Assembly: GCF_023973825.1 (NCBI RefSeq)
Contig: NC_090115.1
Location: forward strand, 186,001-250,000
Direction of reading: 5' to 3'
Length of the DNA: 64,000 nucleotides
DNA from: Plasmodium brasilianum
Taxonomy: Eukaryota; Apicomplexa; Aconoidasida; Haemosporida; Plasmodiidae
Shown: positions 50,205 to 61,049 of the stretch, one piece after another
How the letters are laid out: each line of letters opens with the position of its first letter
How positions within the stretch are numbered: position 1 is the stretch's first letter
The notes under the pieces: model-generated
Database searches by the model: none
Seen by the model: the letters and a program-made list of their open reading frames with translations, nothing else
Told to the model about the DNA's origin: nothing
Made by a program: the position numbers and the translations under genes

Positions 50205-50284
50205 AGGTACATGAATAGGTACAAGATTAGGTACATGATTAGGTACATGATTAGGTACATGAATAGGTACATGAATAGGTACAT
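50205..50284. repeat. 12-base tandem repeat (ACATGATTAGGT)
   Basis: About six copies of a 12-base unit, GATTAGGTACAT alternating with GAATAGGTACAT. Because 12 is divisible by 3 it creates a His/Val/Pro/Asn ORF on the minus strand. Confidence 0.85.
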
Positions 50285-50545
50285 AAAATATATGCGCGTA
50301 TTTATGCAAGATAAGAATAACAACTGAACGGTTTAATAATCAGTGTATTTTTTTTTTCTCCTTTTTTTGCCTCATCTTTTTTAATATTTTTCGTCCTTTT
50401 TTTGCCGCAATTTTATGATATTTTTCTTTATTTTTCTTTTTCTTTCCTTTATTTTTCTTTTTTTTCCTTTATTTTTCTTTTTTTTTCTTTATTTTTCTTT
50501 TTTTTTCTTTATTTTTCTTTTTTTTTCCTTTTTTTTCCTTTTTTT

Positions 50546-50607
<62 letters not shown>

Positions 50608-51052
50608 GCTCTTTCTTTTTTTTGCACATGTATCACAAAAAATGTAGATGATATTCTTCCTTACTCTTCATGTTTTGAAAAAAGTATGAATTAAAGACAA
50701 AACGAAGTATGATGAATGTATGTAGTAACACATATCTTATTAGTCGTTTTATATCAATAATTAAAACGCGTGCAAGGAACGAAAAGTGGAAAAGCAGACA
50801 AGAAAAAGGGTAATATTCGAAAAAAAAAAAAAAATAATAATAAAAATATATAAAAGAAAAGAGAAGAAAAAGTAAAAATCAAAAGATAAGGCGAAAACAA
50901 AATTAAACTATTTGCCATGACAAATCATATAAAGAATATTTTTTTTTTTCCCCGCACGGTACTTTGTAAGTATCCAGTGCTAATACGCAATAACGAGCAC
51001 TTTAGTAAACCATTCTTCAACGTTTAAAAAAAAAAAAATAAAAAAAAAAAAA

Positions 51053-51150
51053 AATAACAATAACGATAACAATAACAATAACGATAACAATAACGATAAC
51101 AATAACGATAACAATAACAATAACGATAACAATAACGATAACAATATCAA
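51053..51150. repeat. AACGATAACAAT array
   Basis: Six-base AACAAT and AACGAT units alternating for about 100 bases, 440 bases upstream of the CTF18-like start codon. All three minus-strand frames are open (Leu/Ser-rich). Confidence 0.9.
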
Positions 51151-51589
51151 CAATAGTAACAATAATAACAGTGGCAGTAACGTAGCAATAGTAATATTTT
51201 TGCGGAGGTGTATTTCGAAAAAAAGATTTAAGAGGGATTAATAATAAAGCGCACGCAGTTCCTTTTTTTTTTTTTTTTTTTTTTTTTAAACTTTATAGTA
51301 AATGTTTCTTTTAACATTTTTTAGCTGTTCTTGTGTGCATGTACCTTTAGTGTGGTAATAATTCCGTATTTATATTGCCCCTTCCCAGAAAAGGAAAACA
51401 TAAACGTACACACAAGCCAACATAGGTAAACACAATCCCACAAACACACACACACACATACACCCAGGTATACCAGGTACGTATACCTGTGCGCTCAAAT
51501 GAGCTCGTCAATTTAGTCGCATCCCTATTTTTGTCAATTTTTTTTTTTTTTTTTTTTTTTTTCCTTTTCCTTTTACTTCTCCAGTCATA

Positions 51590-54500
51590 ATGAATCTCGA
51601 TCTGAACTATCTGAACGACTTAGAAGGAATAGACAATATTTTGATTGAGGAGATAGAAAAAGAAAAAGATAAAGTAAACAGAGGAGATAAAAGAAAATTC
51701 GATATATACGATGAATACGAATTACTGTTAAATAAAAAGAAAAAGAAGAAAAAAGGAAATATAAATAACAGTGAGATAATAAAAAAAGGTACTGATGTAA
51801 ATAATACAGAACAGAGTGCAAGTAGCAACTGCTTATATGATAGGGTATTTAATAACTACTACATTTTTAATGATTATAATTTTTTAAAAGAGTACGTGTA
51901 CAGAAATAATTTAAGGAGTGATGATATATTTTTTAAAAAAGAACAAATAGATATAAAGAATAAAAGGGAAGTAAAGAAAATGCTAATGTCCAATGAAGAT
52001 ATAGATGAATACATAAAAATTTACGACGCGAATAATATGTACCCCCCTATGTATGTGAAAAAAAGGATAGAGGAAAATGGTAGAGGTAAAGCAAAAGTAG
52101 AGGCCGAGGTGGAAAAGACAAATGAACAATCAACAAAGGAACAAGTTAGACAAAATGATGAAACCATGTTTTTCAAACATGGAATACTAAGAGGAAACAA
52201 TAAAGAATTTAGAAAAATGATTGAAAGGGTACTGTTAGAAATTAAAGAAGAGGAAAATGTAAAAGCGGAAAGGAAAAAAAGGGATGAGCAATACAAGCAA
52301 CGGAACAATGACGGAGGGGAGGGATCAATTAATCCCTTTGTCCAGGTAGAACAGGATAGAAGCTCAGAAGCAGCAAAATTAGAGGGAGAGCAGGGGGTAA
52401 ACGGAAAACGCGTAAGTGTGGTCTATAAACGTGCGCATGGAGTCGATAAATGTACCAATTTTGTTGAAAAATACAGGGCAAGGTTCTTCTCTGAGTTGTT
52501 GACAGAGGAATCCATCAATAGAGAAGTGCTCCTATGGCTAAAGCAGTGGAGTGATAGAATAAAAAAAGAAAGAAATATGAGCAGTCAGAATAATGAAATA
52601 AAAGAGGAGAGTGAAAAGAAAAATATGGATTTTCACAGAATATTATTACTAGGTGGGTCCGCTGGAAAAGGCAAAACAACATTAGCATATGTCATATCAA
52701 ATCATTTTAAATTCAACATCATCGAAATAAATGGTAGTGATGATAGAAACAAAGAAACACTTATTCCATTTATAGAATCAATTGTGTGTAACAATTCAAT
52801 TGGAGGAAATCCTAATATCTGTATTATTGATGAAATAGATGGGTTGTCTAGTACATACCAGAATATAGATAGCATAATGAAATTTTTAAATAAAAAAGAT
52901 AAAAAAAATAGGAGCATTATTAGAAGACCAATTATATGTATTTGTAACGATATATATCATAAAAGTTTAAAGGAACTTCGAAAAATTAGCAAAGTTGTTA
53001 TTGTAGAGAATTTAAATATAGAGATGTTGAAAAGTAGAATTACTCATATTTGTGATAAAGAATATATTAAAATAAGTAATGAAGCGGTTAATAAGCTAAT
53101 TGATATATACAAAGGGGATATAAGGGCAATTCTGAATACCATTTATTTTCTTAGCATAGGTTCTAGAAACATGTCTGCCGACAGTTACAGCGGTGAAACG
53201 TCCAGAGCGCCGTGCGCTTCTATACATAGGGGGGAACCCAGTGCTACAAAAAAATATGTTCGTGATAGTAATGAAAATAATATTAGCGGTAATATTAGCG
53301 GTGATATTAGCGGTAATATTAGCGGTATCGCTAGTGGTAATGCTAGTGGCAATGTTAGCGGCAGTGTTAGAGGCAATATTAGTGGTAGTAATAATAGGAG
53401 CAACTCCTCAGACGCACGCAACCACCAATCTAACTTGTCAAGCGGAAGGGGGGCCTTTGCCTACACTGATGACTACGATAGGTACCATCGCGAAATGGAT
53501 GGAGAGGAGGAAAACCGCGTGAAGAAAAGGGGAAAGAACAAAGTAGTGAGCATAAGCTTAGAGCTTCTTAACTCATATTTGTTTTATAAAGACGCGAATA
53601 ATAATTACATTGAATTGTTGAACATGATATATGTAAAAAATAAAAACAAAAAAATTATAAGTAAATTACTAAAAGATTGTCATAATTTTTTTTATATTAA
53701 TCTAGCGAATGAATATAATTATGTACAAACATATTATTACATATATGATAATCTGTTAAATATTCCTTTTAATGATTATGATTTTTGTAAATTAAGTTAC
53801 TGCCTTGATTTCTTATCTTTCTGTGATAATATGGAATATAAACAGAAACAAGTTCTCAATTATTCTATGCAAAAAACTCTTTATTTTGTAGTTTTTTTAT
53901 TTATAATTATTATAAATTTAAATACGAATTCACATATCCATTATGTGTTAATACATAACAGTCATAGTAATTATTATAGGAAAAGACAAATGGATGTCAA
54001 ACAGATGAAAGAGAATTTTATTAATGAAAAGTTTGCAGTCATCACTTATAAATATGTATATTCAAAGCATTTTTATTATGAAATTTTAAATTATATTTTT
54101 TCTTTTTTTTACATGAATGATTTTTTTTTTAAAAATGTACATCTATGGGGAAAGCAGAGTTATTATAGAGATCTTAATCTACCCAAATATATTTTGGTCC
54201 CATATGAATATAAAGATAAAGATGCCAATAAGTTAAAACTATTTTGTGTTAAAATTTTATACATGATGACATTGTTTAATATATCCTTTACGAGTTTATC
54301 TCTTTCGTCTAGTATGGCACCTTACTATGGTACCTCCTATCCCTCAAGAAGTTCTGTTCAAGGTGCATACCACAGTAGAAGCAGCTTGAATAGTGGGAGT
54401 AACGCGAACAGTGGGAATAATATAAATAATGGGAGTAGTGCAAATAATGGGAGTAGTGCAAACAATAGGAGTAATACAAATAATGGGAGTAATGCAAACA

Positions 54501-55453
54501 TTGGGAATAATGCAAACATTGGGAATAATGCAAACATTGGGAATAATGCAAACATTGGGAATAATGCAAACATTGGGAGTAATGCAAACATTGGGAGTAA
54601 TGCAAACATTGGGAATAATGCAAACATTGGGAGGAATGCAAATAGTGGGAACAATGCGAACAGCACCGCGTTCCAGAGCGAAAAACGTAGTAACAACAAT
54701 TTTTTGAACAACTACTCTTTTGAGAAGGTTTACGTATTTGATCCCTGTGTTGAGGACCTCCTAATTTATGCAGAAAAAAAAACGAATCTATTTCCATCTT
54801 TTCAAAGTTTGCAGAAACAAACTCTAACGAATATAACAACGACTGCATTTCAATTTGAGACGAAAAAAAGTTTGTTAACAGCGAATGTATGTGAAAGGTT
54901 GAATGAGTTGAAAAAGTGGGTAAACAACAATTCCATAAATTTCAATGAAAAAAAAAAATATATTCATCAAATGCAAATTGTTAAGGCTTCATCACTGGCA
55001 GCATCGTCAATGGCAATATCGACGCGGGTCAATAAGAAGTCCATCTTTGATGTAAGTTATGCTCCAAATTTTAAAGTATCTCTAAGTGATATGATCCTAA
55101 TTGCACATCAGAGTGGATATGAACAAGCATTCCAAACCTATTTTCTAGATGAACCATCCCAAAGCAAGAATGAACAAAATAACGATACAAAAACAGAAAA
55201 GGGAAAAAACAAACTAAAACTTGATCAAAATATTTTAAAAACAAAAATTCTACACAACAGAGATGTATCTACTCTTACCATGTGTGAACTTATTAACGAG
55301 GAAAAGAAATATATGGAGCGAATAATAAATAAAGAAAAAAAGATTTATTTTTCTGGCAAATATGTTAAAACAAAGGGTTATTACAAAAACATCGAGGAAC
55401 GCTGTAATGCAGTCTTGCAGCCCCTAAATTTTTGCGTTTTACAGAGTGGCTAG
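51590..55453 (+). CDS. CTF18: CTF18-type clamp-loader AAA+ ATPase
   Basis: Single exon, 1287 residues. CTF18 replaces RFC1 in an alternative clamp loader (with RFC2-5) that loads PCNA and promotes sister-chromatid cohesion. Seen: a charged N-terminus; a block before the ATPase, FVEKYRARFFSELLTEESINREVLLWLKQW (about 285-320), matching the CTF18 motif that precedes its AAA+ domain; Walker A GSAGKGKTT (about 356); EINGSDDR; Walker B CIIDEIDG (about 410); RRPIICICNDIYHKSLKEL (about 445), diagnostic of CTF18 rather than RFC1; and DIRAILNTIYFLS (sensor 2 region). No BRCT domain, which RFC1 would have. Two Plasmodium-type repeat inserts: NISG/NASG units (about 563-603) and NANIGN hexapeptides (about 935-1020). 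The Walker A loop has SA where most RFCs have PP. The C-terminal part is Tyr/Asn-rich and diverged. It is often annotated simply as replication factor C. Confidence 0.87.
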   Translation: MNLDLNYLNDLEGIDNILIEEIEKEKDKVNRGDKRKFDIYDEYELLLNKKKKKKKGNINNSEIIKKGTDVNNTEQSASSNCLYDRVFNNYYIFNDYNFLKEYVYRNNLRSDDIFFKKEQIDIKNKREVKKMLMSNEDIDEYIKIYDANNMYPPMYVKKRIEENGRGKAKVEAEVEKTNEQSTKEQVRQNDETMFFKHGILRGNNKEFRKMIERVLLEIKEEENVKAERKKRDEQYKQRNNDGGEGSINPFVQVEQDRSSEAAKLEGEQGVNGKRVSVVYKRAHGVDKCTNFVEKYRARFFSELLTEESINREVLLWLKQWSDRIKKERNMSSQNNEIKEESEKKNMDFHRILLLGGSAGKGKTTLAYVISNHFKFNIIEINGSDDRNKETLIPFIESIVCNNSIGGNPNICIIDEIDGLSSTYQNIDSIMKFLNKKDKKNRSIIRRPIICICNDIYHKSLKELRKISKVVIVENLNIEMLKSRITHICDKEYIKISNEAVNKLIDIYKGDIRAILNTIYFLSIGSRNMSADSYSGETSRAPCASIHRGEPSATKKYVRDSNENNISGNISGDISGNISGIASGNASGNVSGSVRGNISGSNNRSNSSDARNHQSNLSSGRGAFAYTDDYDRYHREMDGEEENRVKKRGKNKVVSISLELLNSYLFYKDANNNYIELLNMIYVKNKNKKIISKLLKDCHNFFYINLANEYNYVQTYYYIYDNLLNIPFNDYDFCKLSYCLDFLSFCDNMEYKQKQVLNYSMQKTLYFVVFLFIIIINLNTNSHIHYVLIHNSHSNYYRKRQMDVKQMKENFINEKFAVITYKYVYSKHFYYEILNYIFSFFYMNDFFFKNVHLWGKQSYYRDLNLPKYILVPYEYKDKDANKLKLFCVKILYMMTLFNISFTSLSLSSSMAPYYGTSYPSRSSVQGAYHSRSSLNSGSNANSGNNINNGSSANNGSSANNRSNTNNGSNANIGNNANIGNNANIGNNANIGNNANIGSNANIGSNANIGNNANIGRNANSGNNANSTAFQSEKRSNNNFLNNYSFEKVYVFDPCVEDLLIYAEKKTNLFPSFQSLQKQTLTNITTTAFQFETKKSLLTANVCERLNELKKWVNNNSINFNEKKKYIHQMQIVKASSLAASSMAISTRVNKKSIFDVSYAPNFKVSLSDMILIAHQSGYEQAFQTYFLDEPSQSKNEQNNDTKTEKGKNKLKLDQNILKTKILHNRDVSTLTMCELINEEKKYMERIINKEKKIYFSGKYVKTKGYYKNIEERCNAVLQPLNFCVLQSG
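54385..54660 (+). repeat. Coding 18-base repeat in CTF18-like gene
   Basis: GGGAATAATGCAAACATT-type units, about 14 copies, encode NANIGN/NNGSSA hexapeptides. The first copies carry AGT/AAT variants. The reverse strand is also open in two frames (Leu/Phe/Pro and His/Tyr/Ser/Gln/Cys), which are shadows. Confidence 0.9.
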
Positions 55454-56464
55454 GCGGTAATCTGTACATTCACGTAAACACATGCATATTAGCACACCTG
55501 CGAAGACGTGGAAGTAGACGTTTGATGCATATCTTTTATTTAAAGGGAGAAGGCTTTGCATTTCTCGGTGAACAAAAAAAGTGCGCACATATACATATTT
55601 ATAAGTATATGCATATGTACGTGTATATTTATATTTTTTTTTTTTTTTTTTTTTTGTGGAGCCTTATTTTGTCCCTTTTTTTCGGCACCTATCTATTTTT
55701 GAACTACGTTGTGTACATCCTTTTGAAAAAATCTTAAAAGAGTATCGTTCAATTTTAAAGAAGCTTCAAGAAACTAACACGTACATATACATGCACATAT
55801 ATATATATATATATATCTATGTGGCACATGTATGTGCATGCATATACGTAAATGTATTTCCCTTTTTATGCTCTCAATCGTCTTATCAAATATATGTTTT
55901 AACTCATATTTAAAGAAAAAAACAAAATAAACTGACGAATGTAAGCATATAAGCACTTTATTATGAGTTCATGCTGTAAATGTAGCTTATACATGTAACC
56001 TTTTGCAATTACGTGTAGTTGGGATGATAAATATACTTTAAGGAAATTTTTCTTAACATAACACATTTATTTTTTACATAGAGAATAACAACTGAAATGT
56101 CGGAATAGTACTTGACAAAATGCACTTTTTGAACTTTACATGGAATAATATATATATTAATATTGTTTTAAAAAATATATATTTTTTATGAACAATACAG
56201 GTAAAATCAAAAAAAAAAAAACAAATTGTTGGCCAAAAATTTGAAAAAATTTCGGCGAGTTTACTTAAACTTGTGCTTATGGAAGTGGGGCTTAATTATT
56301 AGAACACCTTTTTTGATAAATATAAGAGAGTATTAGCATTCCCTTAATTCGTTTTTTTTCCCTTTTCCATCGTTCGTCCATCGCCTATCATTCATCCCTT
56401 CGTTATCATAAGGGATAGGTAGAATATCAGTTGAGGGCATTTCAAAATATCCACAAGGGAAAAA
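55454..56464. other. Intergenic, same-strand genes either side
   Basis: No gene seen. Poly-T at about 55636-55656, TA run at 55799-55816, and a somewhat more G+C-rich patch just before 56465 that is probably 5' UTR of the next gene. Confidence 0.55.
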
Positions 56465-56885
56465 ATGGAGAATAATAAAATCATAAAAATGACAAAAAAG
56501 TTGGGAACCTATGAAATGTTTATGAATCAGTACATTGTAAAATATAAGAATACTAAAGTTTGCTATTTGTGTAAAGTAAAAAAAAAAAAAAAAAAAAAAA
56601 AAGCCATTCGCATATAATATATATGTATAAATATATGTACATATACATACATATTAATATATCGTATGTGTACGTATATCAAAAATATCTTTAATTTTTA
56701 ATTTTTAATTTCTAACTTTCAACTTTTAACTTTTTGTTTTTTATTTTTACAAATTTAAAGAACAAGATTACGAGTAATCATATTGAGAAAATGGAAAATA
56801 TATGTCCAAAAATGTGGAAATATTTTCATGGCTTAATTAACCAGCCACAGTGCCCTTTGCAAAGGTTGTCACCTCCCCTCCACCC

Positions 56886-56921
<36 letters not shown>

Positions 56922-57306
56922 ACATAGACATATGTAGTTTATATGTATATGTTTGTATATAGTGATTCACAATAACGGAAAATACTGCAGAAGTATGTAA
57001 AATATTGTAAACTGCAATAAAAATTAAAAAATAGTATGACCATATACATTATATTTCATTTAATTTCGTTAACAACGCTGTCTTATACAATGAAGTATTC
57101 GAGAGGGAAAATTTTGTACATAAACAAGTTGTCGAAATTGTGGTATCCAACTTGGTATTTCGTAAACATGTGCCATTGTACACACATGCATTCGTACATG
57201 CATACGTACATGTGAATTTTTTTTTAGCTTTGGAAAAGTTTTAAAGGTGAAGGATTTGAGATTTGACGAACTGGAAAAATACAAGGACGGTCTGCAGAGG
57301 AACTGA
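56465..57306 (+). CDS. Small spliced gene, unrecognised
   Basis: Exon 1, 56465-56575 (MENNKIIKMTKKLGTYEMF...KVCYLCK, donor GTAAAAA) and exon 2, 56761-56864 (NKITSNHIEKMENICPKMWK...QPQCPLQ, donor AAAG/GTTGTC) join in frame. A central coding-like block near 57035-57142 contains NNAVLYNEVFERENFVHKQVVEIV, and the last block (about 57246-57306) reads VKDLRFDELEKYKDGLQRN then TGA. The phase between exon 2 and the central block does not fit a simple join, so at least one border is wrong or a micro-exon is missing. About 115-130 residues are expected. It has a C-x2-C pair and two more Cys (C-P-K, C-P-L), which could bind metal or form disulphides. No family recognised. Low expression of homopolymers in the exons and good splice sites argue it is real. 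Confidence 0.55.
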
Positions 57307-59608
57307 AGTAAGCATATGCATAATAAGTACCATACCACAGATACATGCGTGTACATATATGCCTATATGCATGTTTAATGTAATATCCATAAGACACCTA
57401 TCTTTTTTAGTAATTTTTTCATTTATTTGTATGTATGTGTATATGTATGTACGTATGTATGTTTGTCTGTTTTTCCAATGCAAATTTTGCACTCTTTTAA
57501 AAATATAATCTTTGGTTGTAAAAATGAACTTCCATGGAGTTGCAAATTTTAAAAAATCCAGCGACCACATAAGTCAAAAAATTTTAATAAGTTTCGGTTG
57601 GCACTGCGTATATTTATCGTGCACATATATATATATATATGTATATACAGGCATGGTAAAAGAAAATAATGTACAGGTGTTATAATTATTTGGAAATAAT
57701 TTTGTTATGACTGAAGCAGTAAAGTATAATTTTTGTCCTCTTATTTTTATTTTTATTTTATTTTAATTTTAATTTTAATTTTAATTTTTTATTTTAATTT
57801 TAATTTTTTATTTTAATTTTAATTTTTTATTTTAATTTTAATTTTTTATTTTATTTTATTTTTTTTGAAAAAAAGAGGGATATACCAAAATGTTCCCCCA
57901 CATGTGAGGGCAACATATTTAAAACCAAGTAACCGTACATGCAATACTTTTATTTATTAGGAAAAAATATAATTGTATATTAAAAAGAAAATTTTTAAAT
58001 TATGTAATTTTTAGCCCCAAATGAATAGATAACCCTTTTTCTTTTTTTTTTATCTACAAATGGGTTGCTCCGTTTTTCTTGATATATGTTGTTTAAGAAA
58101 AATTCAGACATCCGTCATTTCGTTTTTTGCAGTATGCACATATATATATATATGTATATATACGTATCAAATAGTTAGAGGGTGGTGGTTTACATTCCCG
58201 CCTCATTTAGGATAACAATATGTGTATATTTTTTTATTTAAATTTTTCAAATATAATGAAAACAGTATACATTTACATACAACCATTACATAAATGATGT
58301 ATATGTATATATGCATTTGCGTAAACACAAATAAATTTCATTTATTTATGTAAAGAGATTTTACTTCATATTTACGTATAATATATGTATAATTCAACCA
58401 GGGGTTGGATTAGTTTTCTTTTCTTTTTTTTTTTCCCCTTTTTTACAATGTGTAGTAACATGTTCGTCTATTTTATACACACATGTATAAATTTTGCTTC
58501 ATTTTATGTTTAGAATATATTTATATTTGTTTTTGTCTAATTTTCGTATGACAACTTGGTTTTTTATTTTATACTTTATATTTTGTATTTTAAATTTATA
58601 TATTCATTTTTATGTTCATTTATATATTCATTTTTATGTTCATTTATATATTCATTTTTATGTTCATTTTTTTTTTTTTTTTTTTTCGTTATGTTGTCTA
58701 TAGTTAGATGACCATGTTCATAATTTTGTCTTTCCCGCCCTTTGGAGAAGAAAAGATGACATAATGAAAATAAACCAAGAGAGAAGAAAACAGGATAATA
58801 CAAGACTTCTCGTTTTATTTCAAACATTAATCTTAAGATTCTAAGTTAATAAATATAATAAAAATATGCATATGTATGTATATGTGTACATATGTATGTA
58901 TATATGTACATATGTATGTATTATATATGCGTACATATTTATGTTTTATTTTTTTTAATTTAAAAATCCTTTTTTGCACAAAGAATTGCACCATCACGAT
59001 GTTTATTTTTTCTTAATTTACAAAAAAAAAAAAAAAAATAAAAAATACATAAAAATACAAAAAAATACATAAAAATACAAAATAATACATAAAAATACAA
59101 AAAAATACATAAAAATACAAACAAATACAAACAAATACATAAAAATACATAAAAATACAAACAAATAATAAAAAATAGTGAAATATAGCAAAATGCCACG
59201 AAATGGGAGAAATAAAAATTGTGCTTATGTAATAAAATACGCCACTATTTTTATGAGCATGTTAATATACTTTTTATTTTTTTTTGTAATTTCATATTTT
59301 TTGTTTATGTAATATGAGTAAGAGTATACTTATTCTTTTAAGATGTAAAGTAATCTTTTAAATATATGCACGTGGGAATGTAAATATTAGCGTAAATGTG
59401 CACATAAATGTGAACATAAATGTGTATGCATATAATAAACATGCACTTATATGTGTGGGAATTTCCAAATTTTTACCTGTCTAATTTTGATAATTTTTTT
59501 AAGTATTATGTGAGAACATGAGAAATTATTTTATTACTCCGAACTCTTCTCGTATGTACATGTGTATATATACATATATATAAGTACATGTACGAACTTA
59601 TATGTGCG

Positions 59609-59690
59609 ATACATACTTCATGTAATACATACTTCATGCAATACATACTTCATACAATACATACTTCATGCAATACATACTTCATGCAAT
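59609..59690. repeat. 16-base tandem repeat (ATACATACTTCATGCA)
   Basis: Five copies with single-base variation (TGTA, TGCA, TACA at the unit end). Confidence 0.9.
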
Positions 59691-60399
59691 ACATACACTT
59701 ATACAATACTACAAGCATACGTAATATTAAATGCACACGTACATATGCGTATTCACGTCCGAATACTTTTGGCCTCATAATTATGTTCCTCAAAGGAGAA
59801 AAAGGAATTATATGTTACGTCACAACTAGTAATCCATGTGATACCTTCTTTTAAATTTTTTCTTTTCAACTTTTCCTCTGCGAATTAATGAAACTTACTC
59901 CAAAAAGTTTTACACATATAACATGTTTTTTGGTATTTTGATAAATTGTACTAAAAATTACCTGATTAGTGCAGGAAGATTAACGCAACAAGGAAATTTA
60001 TCGCAAAGAGTGATAACTGAAATGGGGAACTTGTATTTTTTTTTTGTTCATTCTTTTCCCATTTATTAATCTTATACTTCCTTATTTTTGCATTATTTTT
60101 GCTTTTTTTTTCTCTTTTTTTCTCTTTTTTTTTTTTTAAATACGCACGTTCCCCATTTTACTTTTCACTTATATATTACCTAATTGGAACGTTTAAACAT
60201 AAAGAAAATACAAGTGAGCAAATGTTGGAGTATCTAAATATCCACTCTTGCAGTTAATTTTTTCAGTGCAACTTTTAAGTTTTATCTTGTAAGTTTTATT
60301 TTAGTTAATTCTCTTTTAAAAAGATGCAAATATAGCATGATGGGGGTCTCGTGCTACGTGTACCCACGCGAGTAGACATAGATATGTAAACGCGCGCAT

Positions 60400-60640
60400 A
60401 CGCACATATGTAAATAGAAGCATATGTAAATGGAATTATATGTAAATAGACGAATATGTAAATAGACGCATATGTAAGTAGATGCATATGTAAATAGACG
60501 CATATGTAAATACACTCATACATAAATACCCTCATATATAAATACTCCCATGCGTACATACCCCCATACGTAAATACACTCATACGTAAATACCTCCATA
60601 CGTAAATACCTCCATACGTATATACACCCATACGTAAATA
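60400..60640. repeat. 16-base diverging tandem repeat
   Basis: Roughly 15 copies of a 16-base unit that changes along its length from CATATGTAAATAGACG to CATACGTAAATACCTC. The gradient suggests stepwise expansion from both ends of an older array. Confidence 0.8.
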
Positions 60641-61049
60641 TATATAATGCGTCCATGCGGTTTTCCCATTCCTTCACTGGGAGAAGCACATGAAACGCTT
60701 TACGATTTCCCCCTTTTTACATCCATTTTCTTTTTCCATCTTTATGTACAACAAAAATATTTGAGGTTATAGAATTATTTTCAACAAGGACAACGTGTCT
60801 TTATATTTATCTCTAAATCATGAACACTGTATACCTGTATTTTTAGAAGTATTGATATTCAGGAAAAAAGAGCTTCACAATTGGTGTGCTTACTGTGTTT
60901 CGGTAAGAGCATCATACATTTATGCTTACTGTGGCATGGTAAGAGTATTCGCTCAATGTTCTCTCTCTTGATTTATTTTTCTACCCCTTTTTAATATGTA
61001 CTCATTTTTAACCACTTACCATTCTTAAAAGAAAAAAAAAAAAAAAAAG

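Larger units (their letters stand above)
47891..51589. other. Divergent intergenic region, repeat-rich
   Basis: 3.7 kb between two divergent genes. It contains the 14-base array (47946-48169), a TCGTTATTTCTATT array (about 48517-48598), ATGTATGTACGT-type repeats (48945-49075), TA run (49495-49522), a 12-base ACATGATTAGGT array (50205-50284), a T-rich tract with an about 70-base T run (to about 50605), an AACGATAACAAT array (51053-51150) and poly-T runs at 51261-51287 and 51538-51562. ORFs within it are low-complexity. No supported gene. Confidence 0.6.
57307..61049. other. Intergenic, repeat-rich, upstream of kinesin
   Basis: 3.7 kb without a supported gene. Holds TTTTAATTTTAA-type repeats (about 57740-57865), a 24-base array (58597-58666), an AAATACATAAAAATACAA array (59036-59165), a 16-base ATACATACTTCATGCA array (59609-59690) and a 16-base CATATGTAAATAGACG array grading into CATACGTAAATACCTC (about 60400-60640). 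It probably includes the kinesin promoter and 5' UTR in its right part. Confidence 0.55.

Noticed and set aside
50402..50651. Phe-rich ORFs of about 80 codons
   Set aside because: Direct translation of an extended poly-T tract.
54309..54848. Minus-strand His/Tyr/Ser/Gln/Cys-rich and Leu/Phe/Pro-rich ORFs
   Set aside because: Shadows of the NANIGN hexapeptide repeat in the CTF18-like gene.
51590..55453. RFC1 (large subunit of replication factor C)
   Set aside because: No BRCT domain is visible, and the motifs around the ATPase (ICICND, LLTEESINRE) fit CTF18 better.
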